A program made the translations under genes and the position numbers. From Chloroflexota bacterium (GTDB lineage Bacteria; Chloroflexota; Anaerolineae; Promineifilales; Promineifilaceae), in contig JAJRYT010000177.1 of the NCBI GenBank assembly GCA_024275635.1, positions 1 to 45,817 of the forward strand: a stretch of 45,817 nt of DNA, read 5' to 3'. The notes under the pieces are model-generated. The model did no database searches and had not been told where the DNA came from. It worked only from the letters and a program-made list of their open reading frames with translations. Below are positions 1 to 7,331 of this stretch, piece by piece. The stretch's first letter is position 1. Each line of letters opens with the position of its first letter.

Positions 1-245
1 TCAACAGCTTTGGTTTCCGGCGGCCATTTTTTCAATGTCCGCCGCAGAACCAGATATTGTGAAAATACCACGGTCTCTTTTTGACCGTCTGGCTGATACT
101 GTTTGTTATTCGACTTAAATGTACAAAGTCGAGCTTAGCGCAACAATCCCCGAAAAAATATCGTGAGGCCGTTTTGTTGGACACAGAAAGTGGAATGTTA
201 TGTCAATGGCACCGAAGAACTTTCTGACGCTTACGACACAAACCC
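1..245. other. left-edge non-coding stretch
   Basis: No gene with a credible start and stop is seen. A short reverse-strand reading frame near positions 1-75 has no recognisable domain and could be the end of a gene outside the window or a decayed transposase. The stretch is more AT-rich than the genes that follow and carries no ACGGCCGT octamer, which fits insertion debris. Confidence 0.3.
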
Positions 246-444
246 CGTTCACCGTTAGGGCGATTGCATACTCCCATTTGTGCTTGTCGGCGACGGCTGA
301 AAACCGTCGCCTGTCATAGAAAGTACGCTAAAGCGCACTGAAATGGTCATTCTTCAACCTGCTTCAGCAGGTTTCTTATCTCAGATCGCCAATGAATTCC
401 ATTCATTGGCGATCTGAGTATGCAATTGCCCTACGTTCACCGTT
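246..444. mobile_element. MITE-like element with flanking direct repeats
   Basis: The 11-bp direct repeat CGTTCACCGTT occurs at 246-256 and again at 434-444. Directly inside are imperfect terminal inverted repeats (256-273 and 416-433, 17 of 18 positions complementary, core GAGTATGCAAT). The interior has no ORF but four successive hairpins: 289-311, 322-339, 356-373, and a perfect 18-bp stem 380-397/401-418 with a 3-nt loop. Duplicated target, terminal inverted repeats and a short non-coding interior is the architecture of a miniature inverted-repeat transposable element. An 11-bp duplication would suit an IS4-like transposase, which is not in the window. The right duplication overlaps the first two bases of the -35 box of the next promoter. 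Confidence 0.65.
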
Positions 445-471
445 GACAAAAGAGCAGGAATGTGATTAAAT
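443..471 (+). promoter_or_regulatory. sigma70-type promoter of the uronate operon
   Basis: A perfect TTGACA (443-448) is followed after 17 nt by TTAAAT (466-471), a 4/6 match to the -10 consensus. The expected transcription start falls inside the palindromic operator at 471-502, so a bound repressor would block initiation. The first two bases of the -35 lie in the right-hand direct repeat of the MITE-like element. Confidence 0.55.
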
Positions 472-502
472 TGCAATAACTGGTAATTACCAGTTATTGC
501 AA
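471..502. promoter_or_regulatory. 32-bp perfect palindrome, probable repressor operator
   Basis: Positions 471-486 are the exact reverse complement of 487-502. The centre is CTGGTAATTACCAG, matching the general TGGT...ACCA style of GntR-family operators. The same core with one change (CCGGTAATTACCAG) lies in the promoter of the divergently relevant GntR-LacI regulator at 4509-4522. Position at the predicted transcription start, 27 bp before the GH88 start codon, suggests repression relieved by a sugar ligand. The palindrome and core match are seen directly; binding is inferred. Confidence 0.65.
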
Positions 503-528
503 GTAATTATCATTGTGTAAAAATATAC

Positions 529-1665
529 ATGACCCTTGTATCTGCCGCCACTCAAACCAAGTTGCCGCTTACAGAGGCGCTGTCCCGCATAAAACGGAAC
601 AGCACTCTATTCAACGGCCGTTTCCCCAACAGCGGGTCCGGCCTGCATTACACCCTCAACGACAACGTTAACTGGCTGGCTGCCTTTTGGCCGGGAATGC
701 TCTGGCTGGCTGCCGCTTACAGCAATGACCCCATCTACCGGCAAACGGCCGTTTCCCTTCTGCCCTCCTTTCACAACCGCCTGAACAAACAAATCCACAT
801 CACCCACGATCTGGGCTTCCTCTACACCCTTAGCGCCCGCGCCCAATGGCAGCTAACCGGCGACGAGGCGGCGCGGCAGTTGGCGCTGCGGGCCGCCGGC
901 GAGCTGGCCCGCCGTTTCCGCGAACCGGGCCAGTACATTCAAGCGTGGAAAGCAGTGGGAGACCCGGAAGAAGGGGGGCGCATCATCGCCGACACCATGA
1001 TGAATCTGCCCTTGCTCTTTTGGGCCGGCGCGCAAACCGGCAACGGCCGTTATCACGAAATCGCCCGCCGCCACGCCCGCACCAGCCGCCAATACCTGAT
1101 CCGGCCGGATGGCAGCAGCTTCCACACCTTCTTCTTTGACCAGAAAACAGGCAGACCGTTGGCTGGCCGCACTCATCAGGGATACAGCGACGATTCCTTG
1201 TGGGCGCGCGGGCAGGCGTGGCTGATCTACGGCTTCGCTTTGGCCGCCCAATGGTGCGCAGAACCCGCCTTCTTGGCGGCCGCCCGGCAAACGGCCGTAA
1301 CCTTTCTGGCCGAACTGCCGGAAGACAAAATTCCGCCGTGGGACCTGCGCCTGCCCCCCGGCGAACTCCCGTATCGTGACAGCTCGGCGGCGGCCATTGC
1401 CGCCTGCGGCCTGCTTCGCCTGGCGCAGTTGGACGACGACCCGGCCCTGTACGCGCAGGGCGAGGCGCTGGTAGAAGCGCTTATTAACTGCTGCTGGGAA
1501 ACAAATCCGGACGGCGAAGGCTTGCTCAAACACGGGGCGCTCCACGTCCCCAAAGGATGGGCCACGGACGAATACTTAATTGTAGGCGACTACTTTTTTT
1601 TAGAAGCATTATTGACGCTGGAAAACAAGACCCCCGATTTTTGGGGACCGGCGGGAAAAGAGTGA
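529..1665 (+). CDS. GH88 unsaturated glucuronyl/rhamnogalacturonyl hydrolase
   Basis: This 378-residue protein is a glycoside hydrolase family 88 enzyme that removes the 4,5-unsaturated uronic acid left at the non-reducing end of oligosaccharides by polysaccharide lyases, giving 5-keto-4-deoxyuronate. It shows the family motifs HDLGF (Asp94) and ADTMMNL (Asp155); their 61-residue spacing equals that of the two catalytic aspartates (88 and 149) of the Bacillus UGL enzyme. HQGYSDDSLWARGQAW and a DSSAAAIAACGLL segment are also typical. No signal peptide is seen, so it should act in the cytoplasm on imported oligosaccharides. It is the first gene after the operator and 10 nt before the isomerase gene. 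No clear ribosome binding site precedes the ATG. Whether the substrate is glycosaminoglycan- or pectin-derived cannot be told from sequence. Confidence 0.9.
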   Translation: MTLVSAATQTKLPLTEALSRIKRNSTLFNGRFPNSGSGLHYTLNDNVNWLAAFWPGMLWLAAAYSNDPIYRQTAVSLLPSFHNRLNKQIHITHDLGFLYTLSARAQWQLTGDEAARQLALRAAGELARRFREPGQYIQAWKAVGDPEEGGRIIADTMMNLPLLFWAGAQTGNGRYHEIARRHARTSRQYLIRPDGSSFHTFFFDQKTGRPLAGRTHQGYSDDSLWARGQAWLIYGFALAAQWCAEPAFLAAARQTAVTFLAELPEDKIPPWDLRLPPGELPYRDSSAAAIAACGLLRLAQLDDDPALYAQGEALVEALINCCWETNPDGEGLLKHGALHVPKGWATDEYLIVGDYFFLEALLTLENKTPDFWGPAGKE

Positions 1666-1675
1666 GGAGAAAATA

Positions 1676-2479
1676 ATGGATAATTTTGCAAAACTGACAC
1701 AGGAAAACGGCCGTAACCCCCTGCCCTGCAACCCCTGCAAGCTGCTCGATTTTGAACTGCTTGTACTGGCGCCCGGCGAATCTGCTTCCGGGGCGACGGC
1801 CGGCCGGGAAATACTCGCCGTACTTTTAGGCGGCAAAGCGGATATTCAGGTTGGCGAGACCGCCTTTGCCGGGATTGGCGAGCGGGCCAGCGTTTTTGAG
1901 GGCAAACCATACGCAGTTTACCTGCCGGCGGGATACGAGTATACGATTACGGCCGTTACCGGCCTGCAAATCGCCCTCGCCAGCGCTCCCAGCGATCTGC
2001 AAACCGCCCCCTACCTCATCACCCCGGAGCAAGTCGTCACCGGCGTGTGGGGCTGCGACAACCACACCCGCCATTACCACCAGATTTTAGTCGAAAGCGT
2101 CCAGCCGGCATTGCCCGCCAGACGGCTCATCGTCGGCGAAACCTACACCCCCAGCGGCAACTGGTCCACCTATCCGGCGCACAAACATGAGACAGACGAC
2201 CTGCCCCGCGAAGCGTACCACGAAGAGATGTATTACTTCCGCGTCATGCCGGACAGCGGCTTTGGCGTCGCCCGCTTCTACCACGACGAAACCGACGCCG
2301 TGAACTACACCGTCAAAGACAACTCCATCCTGATGATTCCCGACGGCTACCACACCTACGTTGGCGCGCCCGGTTTTCAATCCTACTATCTCTGGTTCCT
2401 GGCCGGCGAACACCGCACGCAGGCCGTGCAGGCCGACGCAGCGCAGGCGGCCGCGCTGGCAGCCATGAAGGAGCAGTGA
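1676..2479 (+). CDS. KduI/IolB-family isomerase, IolB-type
   Basis: A 267-residue bicupin of the KduI/IolB family. The motif YPAHKHETDDLPREAY (His169, His171) followed by EEMYYFR, and the C-terminal IPDGYHTYVGAPGF (His226), are the metal-binding pattern of IolB (5-deoxy-glucuronate isomerase), with the insertion that KduI lacks. Yet it lies between a GH88 gene and kduD, where KduI (5-dehydro-4-deoxy-D-glucuronate isomerase) is expected, and no inositol-catabolism gene is in view. The likely role is converting the GH88 product to the substrate of KduD. A GAGGAG ribosome binding site stands just before the ATG. Family membership is secure; which isomerisation it performs is inferred from context. 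Confidence 0.8.
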   Translation: MDNFAKLTQENGRNPLPCNPCKLLDFELLVLAPGESASGATAGREILAVLLGGKADIQVGETAFAGIGERASVFEGKPYAVYLPAGYEYTITAVTGLQIALASAPSDLQTAPYLITPEQVVTGVWGCDNHTRHYHQILVESVQPALPARRLIVGETYTPSGNWSTYPAHKHETDDLPREAYHEEMYYFRVMPDSGFGVARFYHDETDAVNYTVKDNSILMIPDGYHTYVGAPGFQSYYLWFLAGEHRTQAVQADAAQAAALAAMKEQ

Positions 2480-2484
2480 GCCAT

Positions 2485-3252
2485 ATGAGCATCTTAAACA
2501 GCTTTGACTTAACGGGAAAAGCGGCCCTTGTGACCGGCGTCGGCCAGGGGCTGGGGCATGGCATGGCGGTCGCGCTGGCTGAAGCGGGGGCCGACATTGC
2601 CGGATTGTATCTGGACGATTGTTCTGCGACGGAAACGGCCGTTACCCGCCTCAACCGCCGCTTCTACCCCATCCAGTGCGATTTGGAAACGGCCGTTGCC
2701 GCCGGCTTCCAGCGCATCGTCGCCGATATTCAGACCGAATTGGGTAGATTGGACATCCTCGTCAACAACGCCGGCATCATCCGCCGCGCTCCGGCCGTTG
2801 ATTTCAGCGAAGCCGACTGGAGCGCCGTCATCCAGATCAACCTCAACGCGCTTTTCTTCCTCTCCCAGGCAGCCGGCCGCCTCATGGTGGCGCAGGGCAG
2901 CGGCAAAATCATCAACATCGCCTCCATGCTCTCCTTCCAGGGCGGCATTCTGGTCCCTGCCTACACCGCCGCCAAAAGCGCCGTCGCCGGGCTGACCAAA
3001 GCGTTAGCCAACGAATGGGCGGCGGCCGGTCTCAACGTCAACGCCATCGCCCCCGGTTACATGGCAACCGCCAACACGGCCCCCCTCCGCGCCGATAAAA
3101 AACGCAATCAGGCCATTCTGGAACGCATTCCCGCCGGCCGCTGGGGCCAGCCGGAAGATTTAGGCGGCGTGACCGTATTTCTGGCTTCCGCCGCGTCTGA
3201 TTACTTGAACGGGGCAATCATTCCGGTAGATGGCGGCTGGTTGAGCAGGTGA
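2485..3252 (+). CDS. kduD: 2-dehydro-3-deoxy-D-gluconate 5-dehydrogenase
   Basis: A 255-residue short-chain dehydrogenase with the cofactor motif TGVGQGLG (17-24), NNAG (94-97), catalytic Ser147 and YTAAK (Tyr160, Lys164). The stretches NNAGIIRRAP, GKIINIASMLSFQGG and NAIAPGYMATANT match KduD closely. It reduces 2,5-diketo-3-deoxygluconate to 2-keto-3-deoxygluconate (KDG) with NADH, feeding KdgK encoded downstream. The ATG at 2485 is preferred over the in-frame GTG at 2476 because AAGGAG (2468-2473) sits 11 nt before it and only 2 nt before the GTG. It is tightly coupled to the isomerase gene, 5 nt apart, and ends near a convergent regulator gene. Confidence 0.9.
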   Translation: MSILNSFDLTGKAALVTGVGQGLGHGMAVALAEAGADIAGLYLDDCSATETAVTRLNRRFYPIQCDLETAVAAGFQRIVADIQTELGRLDILVNNAGIIRRAPAVDFSEADWSAVIQINLNALFFLSQAAGRLMVAQGSGKIINIASMLSFQGGILVPAYTAAKSAVAGLTKALANEWAAAGLNVNAIAPGYMATANTAPLRADKKRNQAILERIPAGRWGQPEDLGGVTVFLASAASDYLNGAIIPVDGGWLSR

Positions 3253-3267
3253 TTGATGATTTAGGAA

Positions 3268-3300
3268 AGAAGTTGAACTTCTCTGAGAAATTCAACTTCT
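3268..3300. repeat. double-palindrome repeat (AGAAGTTGAACTTCT type), copy 1
   Basis: Two 15-bp palindromes in tandem, AGAAGTTGAACTTCT and AGAAATTCAACTTCT, separated by CTG. Each half is self-complementary around its centre base and the two halves pair with each other, so it can fold as one long hairpin or two short ones. A near-identical 33-bp copy occurs at 8233-8265. Here it lies between the convergent ends of kduD and the regulator. No T-run follows, so a classic terminator is doubtful. Confidence 0.75.
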
Positions 3301-3319
3301 TGAGAACATTACGAGAACA

Positions 3320-4471
3320 TTACGAAGAGGGCGCGGCCGCTGAAGCGCGGCGAATCATCGGCGCGGGCAGCAGGTATTGCTGCGGCCCCATCGCTTCTCC
3401 GGCGATGCGCCTGAGCAGCAGATTGGCGCCCTGACGGCCGATTTCCGCGCCGGGCAGGGCAAACGTGGTCAAAGGAACTTCAAAATGAGTCACTGTGGGC
3501 AGATTGTCTACCGACACCAGCGACAAATCATGCGGAATTTGCCAACCGGTTTCCCGCGCCGCCTTGTAGACGCCCATCGCCACAATATCGTTGAAGCAAA
3601 AAATGGCGGTAGGCCGGTCAGGATCGCGCAGGAGAGAAACGGCCGTTTCCCGCGCCGGCGCCGCAATCCGTTCTACCGGGCTTTCATCGTCAATGCCGCC
3701 GCCCGTCGTGGAAATATGTTCCGGGATGGGTACAAATTGGGCTGGCAGTTCCGCCTCAGCCATCGCCAACTGGTACCCTTCCAGCCGGTCGCGCCCCGTA
3801 CTGTAATCCGCAAAGCCCATGTGGACGATGCGCCGGTGGCCCAAATCAATGAGATAGCGCGTTGCCTGGTAGCCAATTTGCCGGTTGTCCGGCGCTACCG
3901 AATCAATTTGCGCCACGCCGTCGTGACGGCCGACAAACACAAAAGGCACGCCCGTCTGCCGCAGCCGCTGCGCTGCGCGCTGCATATCGCCAAAGCGGGG
4001 CGGCGTGATCGCCAGCCCCACAATATGCTGGGACAACAGCAATCCTTCCACCGCGTCCTCCAGCAAATCCGCCCGGTCGCCGTGCAAAGACATCACCATA
4101 CCGTAATTGGCCGCCCGCACCCGTTCTTCAAAGGCGCCCGCCAACTGCGGGTAAAAGAAATAGAAGTTAGGGCGGGAAACGACCAGGGCGATCAACCCCG
4201 CCGGCGGCTTACTCTTTTCCGGTTCGATGACAAACGTGCCTTTGCCCGCCGCCCGCTGCACCAATCCCTCCTGAATCAGGGCGTTGATCGCCTGCCGGAT
4301 AGTGGGGCGGCTCACCTGCAGCAGCGCTTGCAGCTGCCGTTCCGAGGGCAGCAGCTCGCCCGGTTGCAGCGTGCCGTCCAGGATTTGGGTCAGCAGCGCC
4401 TCGCGCAGTTTGGCGTGGAGCGGAATGGGCGCGGAAGAGTCAAAATCGGTTTGCAAACGGTCTGTATTCAT
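3320..4471 (-). CDS. GntR-family winged-helix regulator with LacI-type sugar sensor
   Basis: A 383-residue regulator joining an N-terminal GntR winged helix (about 15-83: PLHAKLREALLTQI, GELLPSERQLQALL, SRPTIRQAINALIQEGL, GKGTFV) to a C-terminal periplasmic-binding-like sensor (about 92-370: VFVGRHDG, DNRQIGYQATRYLIDLGHRR, AIFCFNDIVAMGVYKAA, VSVDNLP), the AraR-like layout. It probably binds a uronate-derived sugar and represses the flanking operons. The ATG at 4471 follows an AGGG 9-10 nt upstream; an in-frame TTG at 4495 is less likely. Its own promoter carries the operator core found before the GH88 gene, so autoregulation is expected. It lies on the opposite strand between the catabolic genes and the importer genes, controlling both by inference. 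Confidence 0.88.
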   Translation of the reverse strand: MNTDRLQTDFDSSAPIPLHAKLREALLTQILDGTLQPGELLPSERQLQALLQVSRPTIRQAINALIQEGLVQRAAGKGTFVIEPEKSKPPAGLIALVVSRPNFYFFYPQLAGAFEERVRAANYGMVMSLHGDRADLLEDAVEGLLLSQHIVGLAITPPRFGDMQRAAQRLRQTGVPFVFVGRHDGVAQIDSVAPDNRQIGYQATRYLIDLGHRRIVHMGFADYSTGRDRLEGYQLAMAEAELPAQFVPIPEHISTTGGGIDDESPVERIAAPARETAVSLLRDPDRPTAIFCFNDIVAMGVYKAARETGWQIPHDLSLVSVDNLPTVTHFEVPLTTFALPGAEIGRQGANLLLRRIAGEAMGPQQYLLPAPMIRRASAAAPSS

Positions 4472-4508
4472 CAGGCATCCCTGTTTGGTGGTCAATATGG
4501 AATCTTTA

Positions 4509-4551
4509 CCGGTAATTACCAGTAGTATACCGGGTTTTTACGAGACAACAA
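4509..4551 (-). promoter_or_regulatory. regulator promoter with second operator copy
   Basis: On the minus strand TTGTTG (4551-4546) and TATACT (4529-4524) are 16 nt apart, a plausible sigma70 promoter for the GntR-LacI gene. CCGGTAATTACCAG (4509-4522) lies directly downstream of the -10, in the same relation to the promoter as the operator at 471-502, and differs from that core at one base. This supports negative autoregulation. Confidence 0.55.
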
Positions 4552-4677
4552 GAGGAGGTTGATTTTATTGAAAGTGAACTGAATTGATTGACCCGACACC
4601 TGTCGTATTGAAAGTTGTGGCGCGGAGATTAAAGATTAAACTGTCCGTCGCTCTCTACTCTTAAGGAGAAGAATATC

Positions 4678-6294
4678 ATGCTGCAAAAGAAAAGTTTACT
4701 CGGTTTACTGTTTGTGTTGTTGGTAACGGCCGTTGCCTGCCAGCCGCAAACCGTTGAAGTAGAAGTGACCCGCGTGGTCACAGAGACAGAACAAGTAGAA
4801 GTGACCCGCGTGGTCACCGAAACCATTGAAGTCGAAGGGGAGATGGTGGAAGTCACCCGCGTCGTAGAAGTGCCGGTGGAAGTCCCGGCCGAAGCGGAAA
4901 TGGAACCCGTCACCCTGAAAATTATGAACTGGTCGCAGGAACAGGCCGACTTTTATGATCAGGTCGCCGTCGAGTTCCAGAAAGAATATCCCAACATTAC
5001 TATCGAATGGGACACGTTGGAACAAGGGCAGTACCGGGAAACGCTGCCTCTCATGTTCCAGAGCGGCGACTCCCCCGACATCTTCTTCTGGCTGGGCGCA
5101 GACCGCGTATTGACCATGGCTGAACTGCTGGACCAAAACTGGATTGCCCCCATGGATACAAACGTACTGCCGGATGACTTTTATGACCGTTGGCCGGACG
5201 GCTCCTTCCTGGAAGGCATCAACGTTGTCAACTCGCTGCCTTACAGCTTCCCCTTCAACGACAACGTCGTTTGGGGGCCGGGTTACATGTACACCAACAA
5301 AGACGTCTTCCGCGCCGCCGGTTTAGACCCGGACACGCCGCCCGCGACCTGGAGCGAACTGCGTACCGTCTGTGAAACGATTGTGGCAAACACCGACGCC
5401 TATTGCCTCTCTGTGCCTTTGGGCAACGATTTGCAGCGCACCTGGTACCCGCTGGCGGGGATGAATTTCACCGACAGTTTCTTCGATTATCAGCAAGGGC
5501 GTTTTGACATAGACGACGAGCGCCAGATGGAGACCTTCAGCTATTTGCAGGGCTTCTTCAATGACGAACTGGTTGTCCCCGGCAACAATGACAAGAACTT
5601 TGCCCGGCAGGCGATGGCCAACGGGCAGGCGGCCATTTACTTTGGCGGCGCCTGGATGCCCGGCGTTTTTGCCGGTTACGAAGTCCCCGACCTGGATTTG
5701 GGTGTGTTTGCGCCGCCTGTGCCGGATGACGGCCGTTCCGGTTCCCTGCGCCAATCCTTCTCGGAAAACAAATACTACATCAGCGCCCAATCCGACCATC
5801 GCACCGAAGCCACCCAATTCCTGGAATGGATGACCCGTCCCGACGGCTTCTTTGCCACCGAATACCTGGCGCAAGGCTTCGGCACACTCCCCTTCTCCGA
5901 CATGGAAAAATACGTCGCCGATGAAGGGATGCTGCAAGTGATTGACGTGGCCAAAACAAACGGGTTGCGCGTCGCCTATCCCGAACCGGTTGTCGCCTGC
6001 CCCGACGCGGCCAGTTCCAGCGCAATGAAGAACGCCAACAACCTCACCAAAAACTGGGAGTTTGTCGCCATGTCGGAAGCGCTGCTCAACGGCGAAGATT
6101 TCTCCGGCACGGCCGCCGAAATTGCCGCCGCCAAAAACGAAGAGTTTTTGAACACGTTAACCGAAGAAGCCGCCGCCGGATTGAACATTGGCGTGGAATG
6201 TTTCGCCTTCCCCGAATGGGAAGACATCACCCAGCCTTACGACTCGGCCCTGTATGACACACACCAAATGCCCGCCGCCGACGGCGAAGGGTAA
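4678..6294 (+). CDS. sugar ABC transporter solute-binding lipoprotein
   Basis: A 538-residue family-1 extracellular solute-binding protein. A signal peptide ends in VTAVAC, so Cys21 is the likely lipidated residue. Residues about 24-70 form a tether built from repeated VEVTRVV units rich in Glu, Val and Thr, a feature often seen in Chloroflexota binding proteins. The binding domain follows (LKIMNWSQEQADFYDQVA, then YTNKDVFRAAGLDPDTPPATW, then a C-terminal segment with Cys residues). It should capture oligosaccharides outside the cell and deliver them to the two permeases encoded next. AAGGAG (4663-4668) lies 9 nt before the ATG. Substrate is inferred from neighbouring uronate genes. Confidence 0.92.
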   Translation: MLQKKSLLGLLFVLLVTAVACQPQTVEVEVTRVVTETEQVEVTRVVTETIEVEGEMVEVTRVVEVPVEVPAEAEMEPVTLKIMNWSQEQADFYDQVAVEFQKEYPNITIEWDTLEQGQYRETLPLMFQSGDSPDIFFWLGADRVLTMAELLDQNWIAPMDTNVLPDDFYDRWPDGSFLEGINVVNSLPYSFPFNDNVVWGPGYMYTNKDVFRAAGLDPDTPPATWSELRTVCETIVANTDAYCLSVPLGNDLQRTWYPLAGMNFTDSFFDYQQGRFDIDDERQMETFSYLQGFFNDELVVPGNNDKNFARQAMANGQAAIYFGGAWMPGVFAGYEVPDLDLGVFAPPVPDDGRSGSLRQSFSENKYYISAQSDHRTEATQFLEWMTRPDGFFATEYLAQGFGTLPFSDMEKYVADEGMLQVIDVAKTNGLRVAYPEPVVACPDAASSSAMKNANNLTKNWEFVAMSEALLNGEDFSGTAAEIAAAKNEEFLNTLTEEAAAGLNIGVECFAFPEWEDITQPYDSALYDTHQMPAADGEG

Positions 6295-6312
6295 TTTGAC
6301 CGGACGTATTGT

Positions 6313-6347
6313 CAGACCTGACAGGCTCCCAAAACCTGTCAGGTCTG
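6313..6347. repeat. intercistronic hairpin between binding protein and permease
   Basis: A perfect 13-bp stem (6313-6325 with 6335-6347) and 9-nt loop. Each arm contains its own odd-centred palindrome (CCTGACAGG and CCTGTCAGG), the design also seen at 3268, 8233 and 25168. A hairpin here could protect the upstream mRNA and raise binding-protein level over the permeases, as in maltose-type operons; that role is inferred. Confidence 0.7.
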
Positions 6348-6363
6348 CTGCAAATAAAAAATC

Positions 6364-7323
6364 ATGACCACAATCAGCGCAGCGCAAAAACGAAACTCAC
6401 GCAGAGCGAAGAAAAAGACGGCCGTTCCCTACAGCAAACAGGTGCGCGGCAAGGATTACTTTTGGGTATATCTGTTTTTAACCCCGTTTGTCGTACTTTA
6501 CCTCGGCTTTACCATTTGGCCGCTGTTTGCCACCGTCATCTATTCATTTTTTGAGTGGGACGGCATCAAACCGCTGGAAGATTTTGTCGGGCTAGAAAAT
6601 TTTGTCACCATTGCCAAAGATCCGCTCTTCTGGCTTTCGTTTCGTAACACGCTGGTTTTTGCCCTCGTCAATACCGCCGTCAAAATACCGCTTTCCCTGC
6701 TGATGGCAATTTTGCTGACGCGCAAATGGCTCTGGGGCAAGCGCTTCTTTCGCACCGTGTACTTTGCGCCGCTGGTTATCCCCGTGGCCATGGCCGGCCT
6801 CATCTTTTCCCTGCTGCTGCACCCGGCCAACGGCGCTGTTAACGATATGCTCGTTTCTGCCGGCCTCGTCGCCAAACCGATTGACTTTCTGGGAGATGAA
6901 CGGCTGGCGCTGCTTAGTTTGATTCTGGTATCAGTCTGGCAGATTTTCGGCCAATACATGATTTACTGGATGGCCGCGCTGCAAAATGTGCCGGAAGATT
7001 TGTACGAAGCGGCCGAACTGGATGGCGCCAACGAGTGGGCAAAACTGATCTACGTCACCCTGCCAGTCATTAAACCGGTGGCGGTGGTGATCGTCTTCCT
7101 GGCGTTTGTCAATGCGCTGCGCGTCTTCGGGCTGGTCGTCACCATGACCGGAGGCGGGCCGGGTTTCCAGACTTACGTGGTGCCTTACTTCATTTACACG
7201 CAGGCGCTGGTTGATTTCCCCTTCCGCTATGGCTACGCTTCAGCGGCGGCCGTGCTGTTTGGGGCCACAGTTCTTCTGGCAGTGATGCTGCAAGGGCATT
7301 TTGTGCGCCGCTCCGGGGAATAG
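6364..7323 (+). CDS. sugar ABC transporter permease, MalF-type
   Basis: A 319-residue inner-membrane permease of the binding-protein-dependent family. After a basic cytoplasmic N-terminus (to about residue 35) come roughly six hydrophobic segments. The conserved ATPase-contact (EAA) loop reads YEAAELDGANEWAKLIYVTL, and GGGPGFQTYVVPYFIY is typical of MalF-like subunits. It pairs with the next gene product to form the translocation pore for the lipoprotein-bound sugar. No ATPase gene is present in this operon, so a shared MsmX/MalK-type ATPase encoded elsewhere is presumed. Confidence 0.92.
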   Translation: MTTISAAQKRNSRRAKKKTAVPYSKQVRGKDYFWVYLFLTPFVVLYLGFTIWPLFATVIYSFFEWDGIKPLEDFVGLENFVTIAKDPLFWLSFRNTLVFALVNTAVKIPLSLLMAILLTRKWLWGKRFFRTVYFAPLVIPVAMAGLIFSLLLHPANGAVNDMLVSAGLVAKPIDFLGDERLALLSLILVSVWQIFGQYMIYWMAALQNVPEDLYEAAELDGANEWAKLIYVTLPVIKPVAVVIVFLAFVNALRVFGLVVTMTGGGPGFQTYVVPYFIYTQALVDFPFRYGYASAAAVLFGATVLLAVMLQGHFVRRSGE

Positions 7324-7331
7324 GTTGATAG

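Noticed and set aside
3249..3434. 61-codon frame after kduD
   Set aside because: It consists of the double palindrome and antisense of the regulator 3' end.
4750..4870. Tandem repeats that could suggest a CRISPR array
   Set aside because: They encode the VEVTRVV tether in frame and have no spacer structure.
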